DNA from: Polynucleobacter sp. AP-Nino-20-G2
Lineage (GTDB): Bacteria; Pseudomonadota; Gammaproteobacteria; Burkholderiales; Burkholderiaceae
Direction: 5' to 3'
Assembly (NCBI RefSeq): GCF_018688235.1
Contig: NZ_CP061313.1
Span: forward strand, 975,130-1,039,129
DNA: 64,000 bases
Shown: positions 44,279 to 53,743 of the stretch, piece by piece
Layout of the letters: every line of letters begins with the position of its first letter
Numbering within the stretch: the first letter of the stretch is position 1
Notes under the pieces: model-generated
What the model saw: the letters and a program-made list of their open reading frames with translations, nothing else
What the model was told of the DNA's origin: nothing
Database searches by the model: none
Made by a program: the position numbers and the translations under genes

Positions 44279-44924
44279 CGACAAGTTTGATATCAAGTTT
44301 CTGAAGGCCTGACCAAATACTTTCTTGAGTTTGAGTGGCATCAACTAGGTGAAAGCGTTTGGAATCCGCTTTCGCTCTGCGGAGATACTCTTGTCGAACT
44401 TTTTCAAAAAAAGTTAAATCCATTTGCTCAAATTTATCTGGGGCTCGAACCTTTGATCTGCGGACCTCCGCGACGGTGCCTGGCAGATCGAACAAGATGG
44501 TCAGATTAGGTTGCAACAGACTTCCATCCGCGCGACCTTGTACCCATCTCTCTAAATCATTTAATTTATCCAGACTCAATCCCCTGCCACCACCTTGATA
44601 GGCAAAGCTTGCATCGGTAAATCGATCGGAGATGACAATTTTTCCAGATCTGAGTGCTGGCTCGATGACTTGAGCGATGTGTTCTCGACGAGCAGCAAAC
44701 ATCAATAAGGCCTCGGTCTCCAAATTCATTGGCGCATCTAACAACAAACCTCGCAATTGCTCGCCCAACTGAGTGCCACCTGGCTCCCTGGTAAGTACTA
44801 TCTCGCGATCAGGGTGGCGGTCTTTAATAAGCTGGGCAAATGATTCAATGTGAGTACTTTTACCGGCACCATCAATACCTTCGAAGCTAATGAAATATCC
44901 TGGAAATTGAGCTGTCATAACCAT
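44271..44924 (-). CDS. tmk: Thymidylate kinase
   Basis: Phosphorylates dTMP to dTDP. The 217 residues show the P-loop EGIDGAGKST (15-24), the ISDRF DR motif, and the YQGGGRGL segment. The second ATG at codon 3 (MTAQFPG) is an equally likely start. It sits between mltG and holB in the conserved mltG-tmk-holB order; its start overlaps the mltG stop. Confidence 0.96.
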   Translation of the reverse strand: MVMTAQFPGYFISFEGIDGAGKSTHIESFAQLIKDRHPDREIVLTREPGGTQLGEQLRGLLLDAPMNLETEALLMFAARREHIAQVIEPALRSGKIVISDRFTDASFAYQGGGRGLSLDKLNDLERWVQGRADGSLLQPNLTILFDLPGTVAEVRRSKVRAPDKFEQMDLTFFEKVRQEYLRRAKADSKRFHLVDATQTQESIWSGLQKLDIKLVDE

Positions 44925-46030
44925 TATTGTGAATTTGTTTTTGCAGGGATGTTACGTTTACGCTGGTATTGGTCAACCGCACTCTCATGCTCTTTTAGGG
45001 TTTTAGAAAAGTGACTTGTACCATCCCCTCGGGCGACAAAATAGACGGCATCACCCTTAGCAGGATGTGCGGCAGCAAGGAGAGATTCCTTGCTGGGCAT
45101 TGCTATGGGTGTAGGGGTTAATCCTTTATGCATATAAGTATTGTAGGGACTGTCCTTGCGAAGATCTGCTTTTCTTAAATTCCCATTAAATTGGGGTCCA
45201 ATCCCATAAATCACGGTAGGATCGGTTTGAAGCGGCATTTTTGAATTCAGCCGATTGGTAAAAACGGAGGCGACTAGAGTTCTATCACTAGAACGCCCTG
45301 TTTCCTTCTCAACAATAGACGCAAGAATGAGGAGTTCGTATGGGGATTTCAAGGGGCTACTAGGCTCACGTTGTTCCCAGGCGGTATTTAGCTGCTTCTG
45401 CATTGCTTGTGCTGCACGTCTGTAGATAGATAGATCGGAATCATCGGGGTCAAATACATAGGTATCCGGGAAGAAAAGCCCCTCATCTCCCGGGTAACTT
45501 AAGTTCAAGGCCCCCAATAATTGCTTTGGGCCCATATTCTTCGTTTGATGAATTAATGCTGGATGATTGTCAATTGCCGCCCGCAATTGCCAAATAGTCA
45601 TTCCCGGAATAATCGCAATGCTCTCCCGCACTCGATCTCCACGCGCAATTTGGAGCAAAACCTTGCCTAGACTTCCGCCAATTGGCAGCAAATAAGTGCC
45701 AGGCTTTAGCTTAGACCCAACAAATAGGGCTCTAGCAGCAATTTGCAATGGTAGTGCTTGGGTCTTAATCCCTTGATCAGCTAGCTGTTGAGAAATGGCT
45801 GAGAGGCCAGATTGAGGGAGAATTTTTACTCTATAGCTTAAGGGGTCGGTCCCGCTCGAAATATTAGATGAGGCCGGCACAACAGGCCATAAAAAAATAA
45901 CCCCATAAAAAAGACATAGGGCTGCAAGCCCTAAAAGCACCAAAGATTTCCAGCCTTTGGTTTTTACCTTTCCCGTAAAGAGAGTTCTACCCTGAAATTT
46001 TTTGCTCATGGCACTATGATAAAAGCTCAT
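44924..46030 (-). CDS. mltG: Endolytic murein transglycosylase MltG (YceG-like)
   Basis: Inner-membrane enzyme that cuts nascent glycan strands and helps set their length. It has 368 residues, with one transmembrane helix near residues 30-50. A LysM-like region follows, then the catalytic domain with LASIVEKETGR (catalytic Glu), TDPTVIYGIGP and SPYNTYMHKGLTPTPI. An ATG at 46009 (MSKKFQG) is an alternative start. It is the first gene of the mltG-tmk-holB operon. Confidence 0.95.
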   Translation of the reverse strand: MSFYHSAMSKKFQGRTLFTGKVKTKGWKSLVLLGLAALCLFYGVIFLWPVVPASSNISSGTDPLSYRVKILPQSGLSAISQQLADQGIKTQALPLQIAARALFVGSKLKPGTYLLPIGGSLGKVLLQIARGDRVRESIAIIPGMTIWQLRAAIDNHPALIHQTKNMGPKQLLGALNLSYPGDEGLFFPDTYVFDPDDSDLSIYRRAAQAMQKQLNTAWEQREPSSPLKSPYELLILASIVEKETGRSSDRTLVASVFTNRLNSKMPLQTDPTVIYGIGPQFNGNLRKADLRKDSPYNTYMHKGLTPTPIAMPSKESLLAAAHPAKGDAVYFVARGDGTSHFSKTLKEHESAVDQYQRKRNIPAKTNSQ

Positions 46031-46059
46031 GAGTTCTCACATCACAAAAGTACATCGTA

Positions 46060-47037
46060 ATGACCCTAACCCAAGCCTGTAATACAACCGCCCTTGCTGA
46101 CTGGGGGTTAATTTTGGTGGAGGGTGCGGATGCGGCATCTTTTTTACAGAATCAGCTCACTAACTCTGTTTTGGGCTTGACAGGCACCAAGCCAGGGGAA
46201 ATTGCTGCCGGACATGCATCCACAAGATTGGTGGGCTATTGCAATCCTAAAGGTCGCTTATTAGCAAGTGCATGGATAGCGCTGTATTTCGATGAAAGTA
46301 ATTCAGAGAATCGCTTCGCCCTCTTCATCTCAAAAGATATTGCATCAAGCATTGCTAAGCGCCTCTCTATGTTTGTATTGCGCTCTAAAGTGAAGGTGAT
46401 CGACGTTTCTCAGGATTGGGAGATTTCGGGAATCTATGAGGAAGGCCAAGCGCCATTACTGTCTCCCGAACGGCAGCAGTCGCTGGCACTTCAACTGCCA
46501 GATGTACTAAGTGATGGCAAAACTTTCAAGCGTGTATTGATTGCCCAATCTAAAGAAACACATGCCAATCCAATGCCCAATGAGTCTGCTTTAGCTCAAT
46601 GGAATTCACTTGAGGTGCTAAGTGGAATTCCACGTATTGTCTTGGCGACGCAAGAACAATTCATACCGCAAATGATTAATTTCGAATCCGTTTATGGCGT
46701 GGACTTTAAAAAAGGTTGCTATCCAGGCCAAGAAATTGTGGCTCGCAGCCAGTATCGCGGTGCGGTTAAAAGACGGCTTCAACTTGCGCATGCTGACAGT
46801 ACTGATTCCAATCTTGCATTAAGTATGCCGGGTGTTGAGCTCTTTCATTCAGATGACACTTCTCAACCCTGTGGCATGGTGGTGCTTGCTGCACCAAACC
46901 CTTCATCTCCAAGCAGAATTGATTACCAAATAGAGTGCAAATTAGACGCACTTGAGACTGGAGTGGTCTACCTAGGCTCTAACAATAGCGCTGTGCTAAA
47001 AATAGACTCATTACCCTACCCTTTGGTAGAAATTTAA
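46060..47037 (+). CDS. ygfZ: YgfZ/GcvT-family folate-binding Fe-S repair protein
   Basis: Helps make or repair some Fe-S enzymes using tetrahydrofolate. The 325 residues include the diagnostic KGCYPGQEIVAR motif with its conserved Cys, an N-terminal GcvT-type domain beginning VEGADAASFLQNQLTNSV, and a C-terminal barrel. It is divergent from mltG with a 29-nt gap (50 nt if mltG starts at 46009). Confidence 0.92.
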   Translation: MTLTQACNTTALADWGLILVEGADAASFLQNQLTNSVLGLTGTKPGEIAAGHASTRLVGYCNPKGRLLASAWIALYFDESNSENRFALFISKDIASSIAKRLSMFVLRSKVKVIDVSQDWEISGIYEEGQAPLLSPERQQSLALQLPDVLSDGKTFKRVLIAQSKETHANPMPNESALAQWNSLEVLSGIPRIVLATQEQFIPQMINFESVYGVDFKKGCYPGQEIVARSQYRGAVKRRLQLAHADSTDSNLALSMPGVELFHSDDTSQPCGMVVLAAPNPSSPSRIDYQIECKLDALETGVVYLGSNNSAVLKIDSLPYPLVEI

Positions 47038-47065
47038 TCGTTTTATAACGAAATACTAATTCATC

Positions 47066-47923
47066 ATGTGCCTCATTTTGTTTGCCTGGAAATCCCACCC
47101 AGACTACCCATTGGTGGTTGCCGCAAATCGTGATGAATTTTATGAGCGCGATACAGAGTCGATGGCATGGTGGCCAGAACATCCGCATGTATTAGCGGGA
47201 AAAGATAAGGCAGATGTATTGGGGAGCCCCGGTACATGGCTCGGCTTCACCAAAACCGGTCGCTTTGCCGCCCTAACGAACGTTCGCGCTCCGAGTGAAA
47301 AGAATCCTGATGCCAGAACTCGTGGTGAGTTATCTCTACGCTATCTCACCGGTCAGCATAAGCCGCATGCATTCATTCAGGAGCATGCCAAGCGCTTTGA
47401 TCAGTACAACGGTTTTAATTTGCTGATGGCTGACTTAAGCGATCCAGAGAATGCTGAAATGCACTGGGTCAGTAATCGCCTCATGATGGGAAATACCATT
47501 CGACCAAGAAAAGTATTCCCAGAGCAATCATTAAATCCAGGCGTCTATGGATTATCCAATGCCATGCTTGATACGCCATGGCCAAAAGTGAATCATCGAA
47601 TTGCTGCATTTGCTCAAACATTGGCCATGGATAGCGGTGAACTAAAAAACTCTGATCATTACCTTCGACTTCTATCCGATACTCATGAAGCCAGCCCGCA
47701 GGAGTTACCCAATACGGGCGTCAATAAAGACTGGGAAAAAGTCTTGTCTGCCGCTTTTATAAAAACACCCGTGTATGGAACGCGATCAAGTACTATTTTG
47801 CGCGTTCGTAAAGATGGTAATTTTGAAATGGTTGAAAGACGCTTTGATGCTAACGGCACCATCGGTCACGATGTTGTCACTGGGGAGCTTAGCGCTGCCC
47901 CAGGGTCAAATTTATCCGTTTAG
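47066..47923 (+). CDS. NRDE family (TANGO2-like) protein
   Basis: The 285 residues begin MCLILFAW and carry the NRDE motif in ANRDEFYERDT near residues 19-29, with Cys2 positioned as in N-terminal-nucleophile-like folds. The family is related to eukaryotic TANGO2; bacterial members have been linked to heme handling, but the role here is uncertain. It begins 28 nt after ygfZ, so the two may be co-transcribed. Confidence 0.85.
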   Translation: MCLILFAWKSHPDYPLVVAANRDEFYERDTESMAWWPEHPHVLAGKDKADVLGSPGTWLGFTKTGRFAALTNVRAPSEKNPDARTRGELSLRYLTGQHKPHAFIQEHAKRFDQYNGFNLLMADLSDPENAEMHWVSNRLMMGNTIRPRKVFPEQSLNPGVYGLSNAMLDTPWPKVNHRIAAFAQTLAMDSGELKNSDHYLRLLSDTHEASPQELPNTGVNKDWEKVLSAAFIKTPVYGTRSSTILRVRKDGNFEMVERRFDANGTIGHDVVTGELSAAPGSNLSV

Positions 47924-47939
47924 ACTGCCCAAGCAAAAA

Positions 47940-48422
47940 TTATTGCTGGCGCATATCCTCGTTGATAGTGCGCTCACCATCCGCATTCTTGGCGGCAAGA
48001 CGCTTTAGGTATTTAAAAGTGCCGGTAGCCATACAACAGATTTCGCCTTGGTCGTTATAGAGCTTTGCCTCACAAAAGGCCATCGTTGCAGTACGACGAA
48101 CTGTATCGGCCTTCACTCTTAAAACGCCATTAGCGGCTTGCATGAAATTATTTTTCATTTCAATGGTTACAACGCTACGATCGCCAGGATCGCCAGAGCG
48201 CGCTGCTACAGCCATTGCAACATCCATCAAAGTTAGCAACACCCCACCATGGGCTACATCCCAAGTATTTGTGTGCTCAGGTTTCAGGGCTAGGAGTATC
48301 TCCCCTTTACCCATTTCTGCGCTAAGGCAGCGAACGCCCAAGAGCTTCAAAAAAGGGACATTGAGCTCTTCACCTAAGTTTGCGAGCTGTGTGGCGGCAT
48401 TAAGCTGTACTTTATTAGTCAT
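47940..48422 (-). CDS. PaaI-type hotdog thioesterase
   Basis: The 160 residues form one hotdog domain. The catalytic pattern is VAHGGVLLTLMDVAMA near residues 56-71, typical of PaaI acyl-CoA thioesterases, and KNNFMQAANG is visible. The substrate is unknown. It is divergent from selO with a 54-nt gap. Confidence 0.87.
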   Translation of the reverse strand: MTNKVQLNAATQLANLGEELNVPFLKLLGVRCLSAEMGKGEILLALKPEHTNTWDVAHGGVLLTLMDVAMAVAARSGDPGDRSVVTIEMKNNFMQAANGVLRVKADTVRRTATMAFCEAKLYNDQGEICCMATGTFKYLKRLAAKNADGERTINEDMRQQ

Positions 48423-48476
48423 GGGGCTATTTTAGAGGGTTCTGCGACAGATGGGAATTCCTCATAGAATACAAAA

Positions 48477-49943
48477 ATGCCTTTTACGTTACGTGGTGGT
48501 GATGTTTGCCAGACCACCTTTCCAGATCCTCTACCCAATCCCTACTGGGTTGCCTTTTCTTCTGAAGTGGCAAAGCTCATTGATTTGAAGATGGGCAACA
48601 ACAGATTTCCATGTGATCCTCAATGGTTAGAGGTTCTGGCTGGTAATGCCTTAGAAACAGCGGATATGCAGTTTTCAGAGCCCATTTCAACTGCTTATAG
48701 CGGTCATCAGTTCGGGGTTTGGGCTGGTCAATTAGGTGATGGCCGGGCAATCCTCCTTGGGGATATGAATGGGCAAGAGTTGCAGCTAAAAGGTGCAGGC
48801 ATGACCCCCTACTCCCGCATGGGAGATGGACGAGCCGTGCTGAGATCATCCATTCGGGAATTTCTCTGTAGCGAAGCAATGTATGCGCTTGGCATACCTA
48901 CCAGTAGAGCACTCTCTGTGGTGGGCTCAAAACAAGCTGTTAGACGCGAAACGATTGAAACGGCTGCGGTGTGCGCGCGTGTTGCCCCCAGCTTTATTCG
49001 GGTTGGACACTTCGAGCATTTTGCCTCTCTTCAAAACACGGTTCGATTAAAGGAATTGGCAGACCTTTTGATTGATCGATTTTATCCAGAATGTGCCACA
49101 ACAAAAGATCGCTACCTTCATCTATTTAAGGAGGTATCGAATAGAAATGCAAAACTAGTTGCCCAGTGGCAATCGGTTGGTTTTTGTCATGGTGTTTTAA
49201 ATAGCGACAACATCAGCGTGCTGGGACTAACAATTGACTACGGACCATTTGGATTCTTAGATCAATTGGATTTTGAGCACATTTGCAATCATAGTGATCA
49301 TGGGGGTCGATATGCCTATCAACGTCAACCACAGATCATGCACTGGAATATGGCCTGCTTAGCGAGTGCAATGCTTCCCCTGATTGCGCTTGGGCGCTCG
49401 ATGGAGGAGTCTCAACAACTGTTACGTGCAGCATTAGAGGAATTCCCGGCTGTATACGCCCATGAATGGTTAACACTATTCCGTGGCAAGCTAGGTTTGC
49501 AGGTACAGCACGATGGGGACCTCAAATTGATCGAAAGATTGCTTAAGGCAATGCATCAATCACAAGTAGACTTCACTAACTTCTTCCGTGCGCTGGGAGA
49601 CGTTCGAAAAGCAGATGCGCCTTCGATGACCCAGCTAAGAAATCAATTTATAGACATTCAAAGTATTGACGCTTGGTTATCTGACTATCTAACAAGACTA
49701 CAGCTAGAGGTCTTGGAGGATATGGATCGAAAAGATCTGATGAATCGCACCAATCCAAAATATATCCTTAGAAATCATCTTGCGCAGAGCGCTATTGAAA
49801 AGGCGCAACAGGATGACTTTTCTGAAGTAAGTACATTATTCGCTATATTAAAGAAGCCTTTTGACGAGCAGCCTGAATATGATGCGTACTCGAACCCACC
49901 TCCAGCAGGCGCACAAAAGGTTGTCGTCAGCTGCTCCTCCTAA
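48477..49943 (+). CDS. selO: Protein adenylyltransferase SelO (YdiU/UPF0061)
   Basis: Pseudokinase-fold enzyme that transfers AMP from ATP to proteins and is linked to redox stress. It has 488 residues. Family blocks are AYSGHQFGVWAGQLGDGRA, LQLKGAGMTPYSRMGDGRAVLRSSIREFL, CHGVLNSDNISVLGLTIDYGPFGFLD and NPKYILRNHLAQ. The bacterial protein lacks selenocysteine; the tail ends with an ordinary Cys (VVSCSS). msrB follows 18 nt after the stop, an informative pairing of AMPylation and methionine repair. Confidence 0.95.
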   Translation: MPFTLRGGDVCQTTFPDPLPNPYWVAFSSEVAKLIDLKMGNNRFPCDPQWLEVLAGNALETADMQFSEPISTAYSGHQFGVWAGQLGDGRAILLGDMNGQELQLKGAGMTPYSRMGDGRAVLRSSIREFLCSEAMYALGIPTSRALSVVGSKQAVRRETIETAAVCARVAPSFIRVGHFEHFASLQNTVRLKELADLLIDRFYPECATTKDRYLHLFKEVSNRNAKLVAQWQSVGFCHGVLNSDNISVLGLTIDYGPFGFLDQLDFEHICNHSDHGGRYAYQRQPQIMHWNMACLASAMLPLIALGRSMEESQQLLRAALEEFPAVYAHEWLTLFRGKLGLQVQHDGDLKLIERLLKAMHQSQVDFTNFFRALGDVRKADAPSMTQLRNQFIDIQSIDAWLSDYLTRLQLEVLEDMDRKDLMNRTNPKYILRNHLAQSAIEKAQQDDFSEVSTLFAILKKPFDEQPEYDAYSNPPPAGAQKVVVSCSS

Positions 49944-49961
49944 CTAATGCTACATTTATTC

Positions 49962-50375
49962 ATGACCAAAAAAACTAACCAAGAATATAAGAACGAATTA
50001 AGCGATATTCAGTATCGAGTCACTCGAGAAGCTGCTACAGAAAGACCATTTACTGGTGAGTACTGGGATCACTGGAATGATGGGCGGTATACCTGTATAT
50101 GTTGCGGAACGCCACTCTTTCAATCCTCAACCAAGTTTGATGCAGGATGTGGCTGGCCTAGCTATAACGCGCCAGAAAATCATGATGCCATCATCGAGGT
50201 GCGGGATATGTCCCATGGAATGATCAGAACAGAGGTTCGTTGCTCCAACTGCGATGCACATCTAGGACATGTATTTGATGATGGACCTCAACCAACAGGT
50301 TTGCGTTATTGCATTAATTCTGCATCTTTGAAATTTGAACCCACCGACAATACCAAGCTATCTAAGGATGTGTAA
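49962..50375 (+). CDS. msrB: Peptide-methionine (R)-S-oxide reductase
   Basis: Reduces methionine R-sulfoxide in proteins. From the ATG at 49962 it has 137 residues. Zinc cysteines are C45/C48 and C94/C97, and the catalytic Cys117 sits in RYCINSASL. The open frame extends 5 codons further upstream (49947) with no conservation. It lies between selO and yciB. Confidence 0.96.
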   Translation: MTKKTNQEYKNELSDIQYRVTREAATERPFTGEYWDHWNDGRYTCICCGTPLFQSSTKFDAGCGWPSYNAPENHDAIIEVRDMSHGMIRTEVRCSNCDAHLGHVFDDGPQPTGLRYCINSASLKFEPTDNTKLSKDV

Positions 50376-50401
50376 CTCCAAAATAGCGGGATAATGTGCC
50401 T

Positions 50402-50950
50402 ATGAAATTCTTATTCGACCTCTTTCCCATCATCCTATTCTTTATCGCCTTCAAATTTGGTGATATCTATACTGCGACCATTGTTGCCATGGTTGCAACC
50501 ATTGTTCAAATTCTTTGGGTCTATTATCGTCACCGAAAAATAGATGCTATGCAATGGGTTAGCTTGGTTATGATCCTAGTTTTTGGCAGCCTTACTATTT
50601 TTTTACACGATAAAACATTCATTCAACTGAAGCCTACTGCCCTTTACTGGCTATTCTCAGGCGCTCTTTTTATTAGCGCTCAATTTTTCCAGAAGAATTG
50701 GATTCAAGTATTAATGGGCAAGCAGATCACCCTCAAGGAGCACAGCTCCAAGTCTGTTTGGCATCAGATCAACATGGCCTGGGCCTGCTTTTTCTTTCTG
50801 ATGGGGGCTCTCAATTTATATATCGCCTTCGAGTATTCCGAGGAAGCCTGGGTGAACTTTAAGTTGTTCGGCAGTACTGGTTTATTGCTAGTGTTTGTCA
50901 TTGCCCAAGGCGTTTGGCTCAGTCGACATATGGAGCAGCCTACGGAATGA
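50402..50950 (+). CDS. yciB: Inner membrane septation protein YciB/IspA type
   Basis: The 182 residues have about five transmembrane helices. It begins MKFLFDLFPIILFFIAFKF, the family start, and contains IQLKPTALYWLFSGALF and KEHSSKSVWHQINMAWA. It is thought to be involved in envelope synthesis and septation in Gram-negatives. The ATG at 50402 is preferred over one at 50396. It overlaps the bolA gene by 4 nt (ATGA). Confidence 0.93.
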   Translation: MKFLFDLFPIILFFIAFKFGDIYTATIVAMVATIVQILWVYYRHRKIDAMQWVSLVMILVFGSLTIFLHDKTFIQLKPTALYWLFSGALFISAQFFQKNWIQVLMGKQITLKEHSSKSVWHQINMAWACFFFLMGALNLYIAFEYSEEAWVNFKLFGSTGLLLVFVIAQGVWLSRHMEQPTE

Positions 50951-51231
50951 GCATTAATCAGGAGCGCATTAAACAATTTGAGCTGGATCTCAGGGGTGCA
51001 TTCTCGGTTATCGAGCTGCATATCGAAGATGAAAGCCACCTACATGCTGGGCATGCAGGTGCCGCTAGCGGTGGCGGCCACTTCAAGGTGACTATTGTCG
51101 CCCCTGAATTCAGTGGCCTGAGCCAAGTTGCCCGCCATCGTTGTATCTATGCCGCCCTTCAGAGCCACTTTCCTGCTGCAATTCATGCCCTGACAATTAG
51201 AGCATTGACACCTAGTGAAAGCACCAATTAG
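50947..51231 (+). CDS. BolA family protein
   Basis: The 94 residues carry the BolA fold signature: IELHIEDESHLHAGHAGA, HFKVTIVAPEFSGLSQVARHR, and the C-terminal IHALTIRALTP. Family members partner with monothiol glutaredoxins in Fe-S handling. The ATG at 50947 overlaps the yciB stop (ATGA), so the two are translationally coupled; an earlier start at 50914 lies inside yciB and is not favoured. Confidence 0.93.
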   Translation: MSINQERIKQFELDLRGAFSVIELHIEDESHLHAGHAGAASGGGHFKVTIVAPEFSGLSQVARHRCIYAALQSHFPAAIHALTIRALTPSESTN

Positions 51232-51238
51232 AGCTTCC

Positions 51239-51269
51239 TTGCTTTAATATTAAGCACCACTGTTATAAA
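51239..51269 (+). promoter_or_regulatory. Putative promoter of the parvulin gene
   Basis: TTGCTT (51239-51244) with an extended -10, TG then TATAAA at 51264-51269; spacing 18-19 nt. The ATG follows 19 nt later. Confidence 0.5.
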
Positions 51270-51288
51270 AAAACATACACAACCAATT

Positions 51289-52083
51289 ATGCTAAACACA
51301 CGCCAAATTTTGACTATTAGCGCACTGAGCGCCGCCCTACTGACTACAACTGCTGTTGCGCAAAATGCAGCAATCGTCAATGGCAAACCCATTCCAAAAG
51401 CCCAGCTAGATAAGTTAGTGCAAAAATCAAATCAACCAGATAACCCGCAGGTCCGTGACCAGGCTAGAGAAATGCTAGTGACCCGCGAGCTCATTCTGCA
51501 AGAGGCCAACAATCGCGGTGTCACCCAAAAAGAGTCTGTTCGAGAGCAGCTAGAGCAATCCAAAATGGGGGTATTGATTGCAGCCGTGTTTGAAGATTAC
51601 ATAGAAAAAGAAGGTGTCGCAGAAGCTGACCTGAAATCAGCCTACGATCAGGTTAAAGGCCAATACACTGGCAAGGAATATCACGTTGAACACATCTTGG
51701 TTGAAAAAGAGTCTGATGCGAAAGCCATCATCGCCCAAATTAAGGGAGGTGGAAATTTTGAGCAAATCGCCAAAGAAAAGTCTAAGGATCCAGGCTCGGC
51801 CCCAAATGGTGGTGACCTTGGCTGGGTAAGCGATAAAGCGCTTGTTCCAGAGTTCTCAAAAGCTATGGTGCAATTGAAAAATGGTCAAATTACCGACAAG
51901 CCAGTTAAATCACAATTTGGTTGGCATATCATTAAGCTAGATGATGTGCGCGATATGAAGGTGCCAAGCATGGAGGAGTTGAAGGAGCAGCTCAAGCGCA
52001 TGATTACTGCAGATCAAAATTGGCAGAAAGCCAAGTTTTCAGAAATGATGCAAAAACTCCGCGCTAAGGCAAAGATTCAGTAA
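51289..52083 (+). CDS. Periplasmic parvulin-type peptidyl-prolyl isomerase
   Basis: The 264 residues have a signal peptide (cleavage near AVAQNA, about residue 24). A SurA_N-like helical region is followed by a complete parvulin domain (about residues 130-225), with HVEHILVEKE, PGSAPNGGDLGWV, PEFSKAMVQL and SQFGWHIIKLDDV. It is a PrsA/PpiC-like foldase for exported proteins. It provides the isomerase domain that the PpiD-like protein at 13390 lacks. It has its own promoter and terminator. Confidence 0.93.
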   Translation: MLNTRQILTISALSAALLTTTAVAQNAAIVNGKPIPKAQLDKLVQKSNQPDNPQVRDQAREMLVTRELILQEANNRGVTQKESVREQLEQSKMGVLIAAVFEDYIEKEGVAEADLKSAYDQVKGQYTGKEYHVEHILVEKESDAKAIIAQIKGGGNFEQIAKEKSKDPGSAPNGGDLGWVSDKALVPEFSKAMVQLKNGQITDKPVKSQFGWHIIKLDDVRDMKVPSMEELKEQLKRMITADQNWQKAKFSEMMQKLRAKAKIQ

Positions 52084-52105
52084 ATTTGACGCCACATCTT
52101 CAACG

Positions 52106-52131
52106 AACCCAGGCTTATCCCTGGGTTTTTT
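52106..52131 (+). terminator. Intrinsic terminator after the parvulin gene
   Basis: Stem AACCCAGG/CCTGGGTT with loop CTTATC and a following T-run, 23 nt after the stop codon. Confidence 0.88.
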
Positions 52132-52173
52132 CATTCCCAACATAAAACATCAATTGGCTTTATATTTAAACGC

Positions 52174-52560
52174 ATGATGATCCTCCACACGATGCTAAGA
52201 GTCGGCAATATGACTCGTTCTATTGATTTTTACACCAAGGTATTGGGTATGAATCTGCTGCGCACAACAGAACGCCCCGAGCAAAAATACTCGCTAGCAT
52301 TTGTGGGCTTTGGCAGAGGAAATCTTGATGGCCAATCTGAGATCGAGTTAACTTACAACCATGGGGTTAAGAGCTATGACTTGGGATCTGCCTATGGGCA
52401 TATAGCCATTGCTGTACCCGACGCTTACGCGGCATGTGAAAAGATCAAGTCAGCTGGTGGCAATGTAACCAGAGAGGCCGGTCCTGTTATGGGCGGCGAT
52501 ACGGTGATCGCTTTTGTTACCGACCCAGACGGCTACAAAATCGAGTTGATTCAGGACTAA
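52174..52560 (+). CDS. gloA: Lactoylglutathione lyase (glyoxalase I)
   Basis: Converts the methylglyoxal-glutathione adduct to S-lactoylglutathione. The 128 residues show the metal ligands His5 (LHTMLRV), Glu58 (EIELTYN), His76 (YGHIAIAV) and Glu124 (KIELIQ), the pattern of Ni-type GloA. The second ATG at codon 2 is an equal start. Confidence 0.96.
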   Translation: MMILHTMLRVGNMTRSIDFYTKVLGMNLLRTTERPEQKYSLAFVGFGRGNLDGQSEIELTYNHGVKSYDLGSAYGHIAIAVPDAYAACEKIKSAGGNVTREAGPVMGGDTVIAFVTDPDGYKIELIQD

Positions 52561-52576
52561 TGTTCTTGGCGTAACC

Positions 52577-53743
52577 TTGAATCAGGGCCCCAACCAGCTG
52601 CGAGTTATCCAAAGTCTTTCTGATATCCCTGAAAGCGATTGGAACGCCCTGTTGCCCGCAGATGCGGGACCATTTCTCAAGCATGAATTTCTCAATACCT
52701 TAGAGCAAACAGGATGTGTCGGTGGCAATACCGGTTGGCAAGTTGCGCACCTAATTGTTGAAGATGCCAATGATAAGTTGATTGGGGCGGTGCCTTTGTA
52801 TCTAAAGCAGCACTCCTACGGGGAATTTGTTTTCGACTGGGCTTGGGCTCAAGCCTATGAGCAAAACAATATGCCCTACTACCCCAAGGCCCTCTGCGCG
52901 ATTCCATTTACCCCTGTGCGTGGAGCTAGATTGCTAGTCTCGCCTAACGGCAATCACAATCAAGTTCAAGAGCTACTCATCAATGCACTGAAAGCGCTTG
53001 TTACACAAAATGGCCTCTCTTCGGCACATGTACTTTTCCCCGAGGAAGCTGAGTTAAGTAAATTGAAAAATCAAGGCTTTATGCTGCGAGACTCAGTACA
53101 GTTTCATTGGCACAATCAACAATACCAAGACTTTGAACAATTTCTTGCAGCACTCACAATGAAGCGCAGGAAAAATATTCGCAGAGAGCGTGCTGAAGTT
53201 GCCTCAAGAAATATTGAGTATCGCCATATTCCGGGAAATATTGCCTCGCCAGAGGACTGGAAATTCTTTTATCGCTGTTACGAAAATACATATTTAGAGC
53301 ATCAATCAAGTCCGTATTTAACTGAAGAATGCTTTCAATTGCTGGGGCAGCGTCTCCCAGAAAATTTTCATCTAATCATTGCCAGTCAAAGTGGAAAGTC
53401 CATTGCCTCGTCATTGCTGGTAGTGGATCAATTGACATCTAAAGCTTATGGTCGTTATTGGGGTGCAATTGAGCATGTGCCTTGCCTTCATTTTGAGCTA
53501 GCCTATTATCAAGCAATTGAGTATTGCATCGATCAAGGCATCCAATTATTTGAAGGGGGCGCTCAGGGTGAGCATAAGATGGCCCGCGGATTTTTACCAA
53601 CCACCATCCAGTCAGCGCACTGGATTGCAGATGCGGGTTTTGCTCAGGCGGTCAAACGCTTTTTAGAGCGAGAGAGCGAGGGGATGGCGGCTTATGTCGA
53701 TGAGCTTGAGCAGCATAATCCCCTGAAATCGACTAAAGTATGA
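52577..53743 (+). CDS. GNAT/FemAB-like protein (DUF482 family)
   Basis: The 388 residues match the peptidogalycan/FemAB-like acyltransferase family. Visible blocks are WNALLPADAGPFLKHEFLNTLE at the start, LTMKRRKNIRRERAEV near residue 193, and YQAIEYCIDQGIQLFEGGAQGEHKMARGF near residue 312. The start is TTG (52577), 16 nt after gloA, with no ATG in range. The DUF1289 gene starts within its stop (ATGA). The exact substrate is unknown. Confidence 0.82.
   Translation: MNQGPNQLRVIQSLSDIPESDWNALLPADAGPFLKHEFLNTLEQTGCVGGNTGWQVAHLIVEDANDKLIGAVPLYLKQHSYGEFVFDWAWAQAYEQNNMPYYPKALCAIPFTPVRGARLLVSPNGNHNQVQELLINALKALVTQNGLSSAHVLFPEEAELSKLKNQGFMLRDSVQFHWHNQQYQDFEQFLAALTMKRRKNIRRERAEVASRNIEYRHIPGNIASPEDWKFFYRCYENTYLEHQSSPYLTEECFQLLGQRLPENFHLIIASQSGKSIASSLLVVDQLTSKAYGRYWGAIEHVPCLHFELAYYQAIEYCIDQGIQLFEGGAQGEHKMARGFLPTTIQSAHWIADAGFAQAVKRFLERESEGMAAYVDELEQHNPLKSTKV

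Noticed and set aside
50914..50946. Longer BolA start inside yciB
   Set aside because: The ATGA overlap at 50947 is the usual coupled start and the extra residues are not conserved.
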